A DNA stretch of 64,000 bases, from positions 806,001 through 870,000 of the forward strand of contig NC_037325.1 of the NCBI RefSeq assembly GCF_000143535.2, given 5' to 3'. The notes under the pieces were generated by a model that made no database searches, was not told where the DNA came from, and worked only from the letters and a program-made list of their open reading frames with translations. Of this stretch, positions 59,858 to 64,000 are shown piece by piece. The position numbers and the translations under genes were made by a program. The number at the start of each line of letters is the position of its first letter. Position 1 is the stretch's first letter. This DNA is from Botrytis cinerea B05.10 (taxonomy: Eukaryota > Ascomycota > Leotiomycetes > Helotiales > Sclerotiniaceae).

Positions 59858-60813
59858 ATGGAGGTCGAACAATTTGGATGGCACTATGGATCACGACTTT
59901 AGCTAATAGAAATGAGCTCTGAACACAATATTCTTTTTGTCTGAAAGTGATTTGGATTCTAACGTCAATTGGCACAATCAAAGGTACAGTCAGAGGATGT
60001 AGGAATTCCAGCCCTGGTGCTATCCGACTCTAAACCTTCAGATGCGATTTGGAGAATAGAAATAATTATGCTTGTCTGGGACATATACAAGACTGCCTCG
60101 GAAATCCATTCTAAAAGTATGGAATAGTTTTCATATTGATATATAAGGAATTTGCAACGAATAGTGAAGACAAAGTCGAGATATTGGTTATGCTCTTGGA
60201 TATTCAGCGTACATATGGTGTTCGCAGAGTGCAGGCTGGAAGATGTTCTTCACTTGAAAGACAGATAGGAGACAAGATTACCTATCTATCTCTGAAAATA
60301 CTTTTCTGTCTATAGGGTTGGACTCGTCTTGGGAGTGGAGGTTGAGATGGAGATGGAGATGGAGATGCGGATATATATGCTTAGAAGGATGATGAGTATC
60401 TATCGAATCGAAACGAAGACAAGCGAGCAAAGGCTCGGGATCGAAAGAGAGAGAAGCTTACATGTATGTGGTATGGATGGAATAATTTCTATTCTATGAT
60501 ATTGCACATGATAGATACTTCACACACACACACCACGAAGATTCCATCCGGAAACTCACTCCTACTATGTAATTTCCTTGCTGTTTCATGATTCTGAACG
60601 GCTTCTTGTATCACATGCAAGCATTGGTTAGGAACAAGAAACTGATACTAATACTTTGATATTCTATATGCTATCATCCATGCTGAATATGCATTGCCAA
60701 AATCTAAAATGTTAAGGGCCATGTCCAAAATGTAAAGACAAGGCTAACGTATCTGTGAATGCAACATCTCCCTACTACTTTGACAGGTATCCCTCGAGGA
60801 ATGGGATATCTGT
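59858..60813. other. convergent spacer, PRE5 and LOG gene
   Basis: 956 bases between two convergent stop codons. A gagatg hexamer repeat lies at about 60339-60367 and an (AC)n run near 60522-60532. No gene seen. Confidence 0.55.
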
Positions 60814-61623
60814 CTATTCATTTCCCCACTCCAGTTTGAATCTTCCCTCTGTCAACTTGTAGTCCTTCAATGCCTGGATCGTCTCTTCGGCCGTTTTGCA
60901 GTCCACCACAATATTCTTATTTGCCTCTCCCACAAATCCAGCCTCTACAGAATTTTTGACCCACGCCATTAGTCCATCCCAGTATCCATCTACATTGAGT
61001 ACTACAATACCTCTCGTATGAATACCCAACTGATTCCAGGTAACTACTTCCATCAATTCCTCCAAGGTACCATAGCCACCGGGCAACGCAACGAAGCCCG
61101 AACCCGGACCCCCAGCAATAACTTCTTTAGCCATCATTGATTTCCGCGCGTGCATATCTTTCACTACAGTAGTTCTACCATAAATCTCATATTCAGGAAG
61201 TCCGTCCCCGTTTTCTGGTGTCCCAGTTCCGTTTTCCCTGCTATGAATACTGGCCGTCTCGCTGTTGGGCCCGCGCTCATATTTCACCAATGGAGCGGGT
61301 ATGATACCATGCACAGCAGTGGGACCAGATAGTGCAACGAGGGTTCGAGCTACTTCGCCCATGAGCCCGACAGTGCCGCCACCGTAGACGAGTGATATGT
61401 TCTGCGAAGCCATGTGCTGGGCGAGAGAACGGGCCATGGCCATGTGGGAAGGAGAGATGCCCGGAGAAGAACCGCAGAAGACGCATATCTTCGTTGGGGG
61501 TGGAGAGGTGGATGAAGAATTGGTTGTTTGGGCTAAGGGGGAGGAAATGGATGGGTTGGTTGATTCGCGAAGGGAGGGGACAGGAGAAGCGGCGGAGAGA
61601 GGAGAGGCGCCACCGGATGCCAT
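60814..61623 (-). CDS. LOG-family nucleoside 5'-monophosphate phosphoribohydrolase
   Basis: Single exon, minus strand, 269 residues. Residues 1-43 are Ser/Pro-rich and probably disordered. The Rossmann-like core starts ICVFCGSSPG (46-55) and includes SLVYGGGTVGLMGE, the MHARKSMM helix at 158-165 with the conserved Arg-Lys, and PGGYGTLEE at 181-189. These are the signature of the LOG/'lysine decarboxylase-like' family. Plant LOG enzymes release active cytokinin bases from their riboside monophosphates; in fungi the substrate is mostly untested. A Gly/Asn/Ser-rich insertion (about 116-145) is absent from typical plant LOG. No lysine decarboxylase activity is expected despite the old name. Confidence 0.92.
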   Translation of the reverse strand: MASGGASPLSAASPVPSLRESTNPSISSPLAQTTNSSSTSPPPTKICVFCGSSPGISPSHMAMARSLAQHMASQNISLVYGGGTVGLMGEVARTLVALSGPTAVHGIIPAPLVKYERGPNSETASIHSRENGTGTPENGDGLPEYEIYGRTTVVKDMHARKSMMAKEVIAGGPGSGFVALPGGYGTLEELMEVVTWNQLGIHTRGIVVLNVDGYWDGLMAWVKNSVEAGFVGEANKNIVVDCKTAEETIQALKDYKLTEGRFKLEWGNE

Positions 61624-64000
61624 TTTGTTTTGTGGGTATGAGTTTGAGAAGTGCGGGTGATGATGATGTTGTTGTTTGTGAAGTGGGAATTGAAAGAATA
61701 TCTTGCGTATTGAAAGTCTTGTTTGTTGTTGTATGTTGTATGTTGTATACTGTCTGTTCGATTCGAGGTCTGTTCCAGTACGTACCTTAAGTACCCAAGA
61801 GAATTAGTGGTAAGAGTGGATGTATCTGCAGGTACGAGTTGTCTGGTGACGATCACAATAGAGAAGGAAACCTGTCAAAGGAGGAAACGTGGTCTGAGTT
61901 CAGAGAAAGGAGTGTGTTGATTTCTTGGTACGGAATTGACTGAATCACAATGAAGTATCTATGGTCATATATGTGATGGGGAAGAGAGGTACGAAATAGT
62001 AATGTTAAGATAATTGTTGGGTATGATACAGTCCACCCCGCAGTCTGTGGGGTTGTTAGCGCTGTGTGATTGGTGTGTGGATGATCACAAGGGGTGGGAG
62101 CTGGACGGCTGTTATGTCATTGTGCTTATGTAATGGTAACCTCTCACTGCATTCCAATTTCCCTACACAATCGCTTCCCGGTGAGCTATTCGGTTATGGT
62201 CATTTGACAGACTCGGGCATGGGAATATTTAAAAAGATGTTCAGACGACATCAGCACCATCAAAATTGAAGAGTGAATGCAATGGGATTATAGGGATTAA
62301 GAACATGATCATTGAAACCTCTGGATTCACAACATAATCCCTCATTGTCGATTCGAGCTTGTGGATCCCACAAGTGTGCTACTCGGGAATCGCTCGTTGG
62401 AGCACTGCATCTCGATATCCAGCGAGGATCATGCTCACGGAATATCTACTAAATAGTTAGTTCAAACGGATTTACAGTTAAATACGTTGTTTGTGTAATA
62501 AGATTTTCCCTGTCAGTTCATTTCCGTGGTGACATCATGATACAGCGCCATCTACTCAACCAATCTTCTCCGCCTACATTGTCAGTATTAAAACGGCACA
62601 CGAGGCAGCGTCTTGAAGGACCTCGCACAGTCAATCCGTCATGTCCCGGTTGTTTTGACTATTTTATCCCGCCAGTAGCCCGTTACTGTAAACTCAATCT
62701 GAGTTCATACATATGACCATAGTCACACAACAAATGAAGCTTACCCGTTCGATGTCTCTGTCGGATAGTCCTGTGGTGCTATGCTCTTTGGGTTGAGATA
62801 CCCCTTCGAGGTTGAATCATCACAGAAATCCTTGGAAGTTAAAGGAGGTTTTTAGAATTGCGAGAAATATGGGAATATGCTGGTATGAGCTTCCGCACTT
62901 ATACTTTATGCTGGTAAACTCATTTCATATGTCTGCTAGAATAATACACTATCACCGCGCCTAATTTTTCGTAACGCGGCTCATGTCTACAAAAACACAT
63001 GTGTCAGAAAGTGTTCTTGCTACAATGTTTTGCCCAATATCCATTCACAAATTCTCTGTCAATGACAACAGATCGAAAAAGTCACTCATACTATGGGCTT
63101 CAACACAATCCGTACCCCTGACCTTCTTCTCACTATTCACGCACTTAAATCAGTATATTTGTCCCTCCCAGTTGCTCCTTATATTTCCCCCTCTCCCATC
63201 AATTGTGATACAAACATTTGCTTTCCCTTCTCACCCCTTTCGAAAATCAATATGCAGATGTATTGAACTCAACCCTCTTCATTGCTTTAATCTTGGTGTT
63301 AGAGCTTGTTTAACGAGAGAGGTAGTCTAGATGTGGGATATGATGTTGGTAGTTAAAGTTGTTTGAGTGTTTAAATTAGTGGGCCCAAAGCAGACAGGGA
63401 AGATAGGAATACAGGCTGCAGAGTAAATGATTTTTAGGAGGATTAATAAGGAACTGTTGCATTGAGGATTTGCTTCAACCGAAAATTGAAGTGAGGTTTG
63501 TCGTGAGGTGAAAAAGTTGAAGTAGGCGAATCTGGGTTTCTAGATTTCGCATGAATGATTCTGCTAGACTTGGCATCCATTTACGGAATAGTAAAATATT
63601 TGACTATTTCATTTAACTAATGACCTCAACTCAATAACTTCTCTCTGCTAATATCTCATATATGAAACACTTCTTTCCTACTCCCCATAATAAGTGCTAG
63701 TGAGTCCGTCTCATCTTAGTCCCAAGGAGAACAAATGGGGAGAGCATTGGAATACTTTTCCTCGAAGAAACCTCCAACAATTTTTTTCACAATGCCATCA
63801 GACAGGCATTCCAAAACGAAGTTTCTCAGAACAGCCAAATGGAACCCTCCATACTTCAAAAAAAAAAAAATCTCCCTATGCATCTCCAATACAGGGACAT
63901 CAGAAATACAAAAAATGACATCTACCTCGTTTTGTGTATCTTGTCTATCCATTAAGCCAGAAAGATGCGCAAAACGAGATAGGCAAATGATGTGAAGAAG
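61624..64000. other. 2.4-kb right edge without a recognised gene
   Basis: The first 100 bases form the LOG promoter and 5' UTR, with tgttgtatgttgtatgttgtat repeats at 61727-61749. The frames at 62983-63330 and 63694-63995 have no recognisable content. A gene may begin beyond the right edge. Confidence 0.45.

Overview
The window is nuclear DNA of a filamentous ascomycete. Genes have short introns of about 45-120 bases with GTRNGT donors and CTAAC/CTGAC branch sites. They lie on both strands without operons, and every recognised protein is a fungal housekeeping or fungal-lineage type. The pairing of an actin gene with a C2H2 conidiation-type regulator a few genes away, plus the overall base and codon use, points to a Sclerotiniaceae genome (Botrytis or close kin). 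That assignment rests on memory of the family and was not checked against a database.

Layout. 0.7-1.4 kb: FES1, a nucleotide exchange factor for Hsp70. 3.3-4.9 kb: actin, six coding exons plus a 3' UTR intron. 5.6-6.6 kb (-): a 2EXR-domain protein, divergent from 6.9-10.2 kb SEC8 (exocyst). 11.5-12.9 kb: ELP5 (Elongator). 15.5-16.5 kb: an unrecognised 347-residue protein behind a well-formed promoter. 16.5-24.3 kb: gene-poor DNA leading into a four-finger C2H2 transcription factor at 24.3-26.1 kb, probably the LTF2/SAH-1 type. 29.3-30.0 kb (-): URM1, split into three small exons, divergent from 30.5-33.2 kb ELP2 (Elongator). 33.5-34.5 kb (-): CAF16-like ABC ATPase. 35.1-37.1 kb (-): secreted type-B carboxylesterase containing a GC-AG intron. 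38.3-39.7 kb (-): AIM6-like membrane protein. 39.7-43.4 kb: no genes seen. 43.4-44.1 kb: an unrecognised 196-residue protein in two exons. 44.9-47.1 kb (-): two Ser/Thr-rich genes in tandem, the upstream one possibly broken. 48.3-50.5 kb (-): CLPTM1-family membrane protein. 50.9-52.2 kb (-): wax-synthase-like acyltransferase. 52.58-52.72 kb: a hairpin-rich block with Pol III-like boxes. 54.2-56.9 kb: ABZ1 (p-aminobenzoate synthase). 57.8-58.3 kb (-): VPS55. 58.9-59.9 kb: proteasome alpha subunit PRE5/PSMA1. 60.8-61.6 kb (-): LOG-family phosphoribohydrolase. 61.6-64 kb: nothing recognised.

How genes relate. Three of the recognised genes (ELP5, URM1, ELP2) act on the same tRNA wobble uridine: Elongator starts the mcm5 side chain and Urm1 supplies sulphur for the 2-thio group. 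URM1 and ELP2 share one 521-base divergent promoter. The other housekeeping genes show no common pathway. I found no transposase, reverse transcriptase, rRNA, complete tRNA, CRISPR array, or multi-gene secondary-metabolite cluster.
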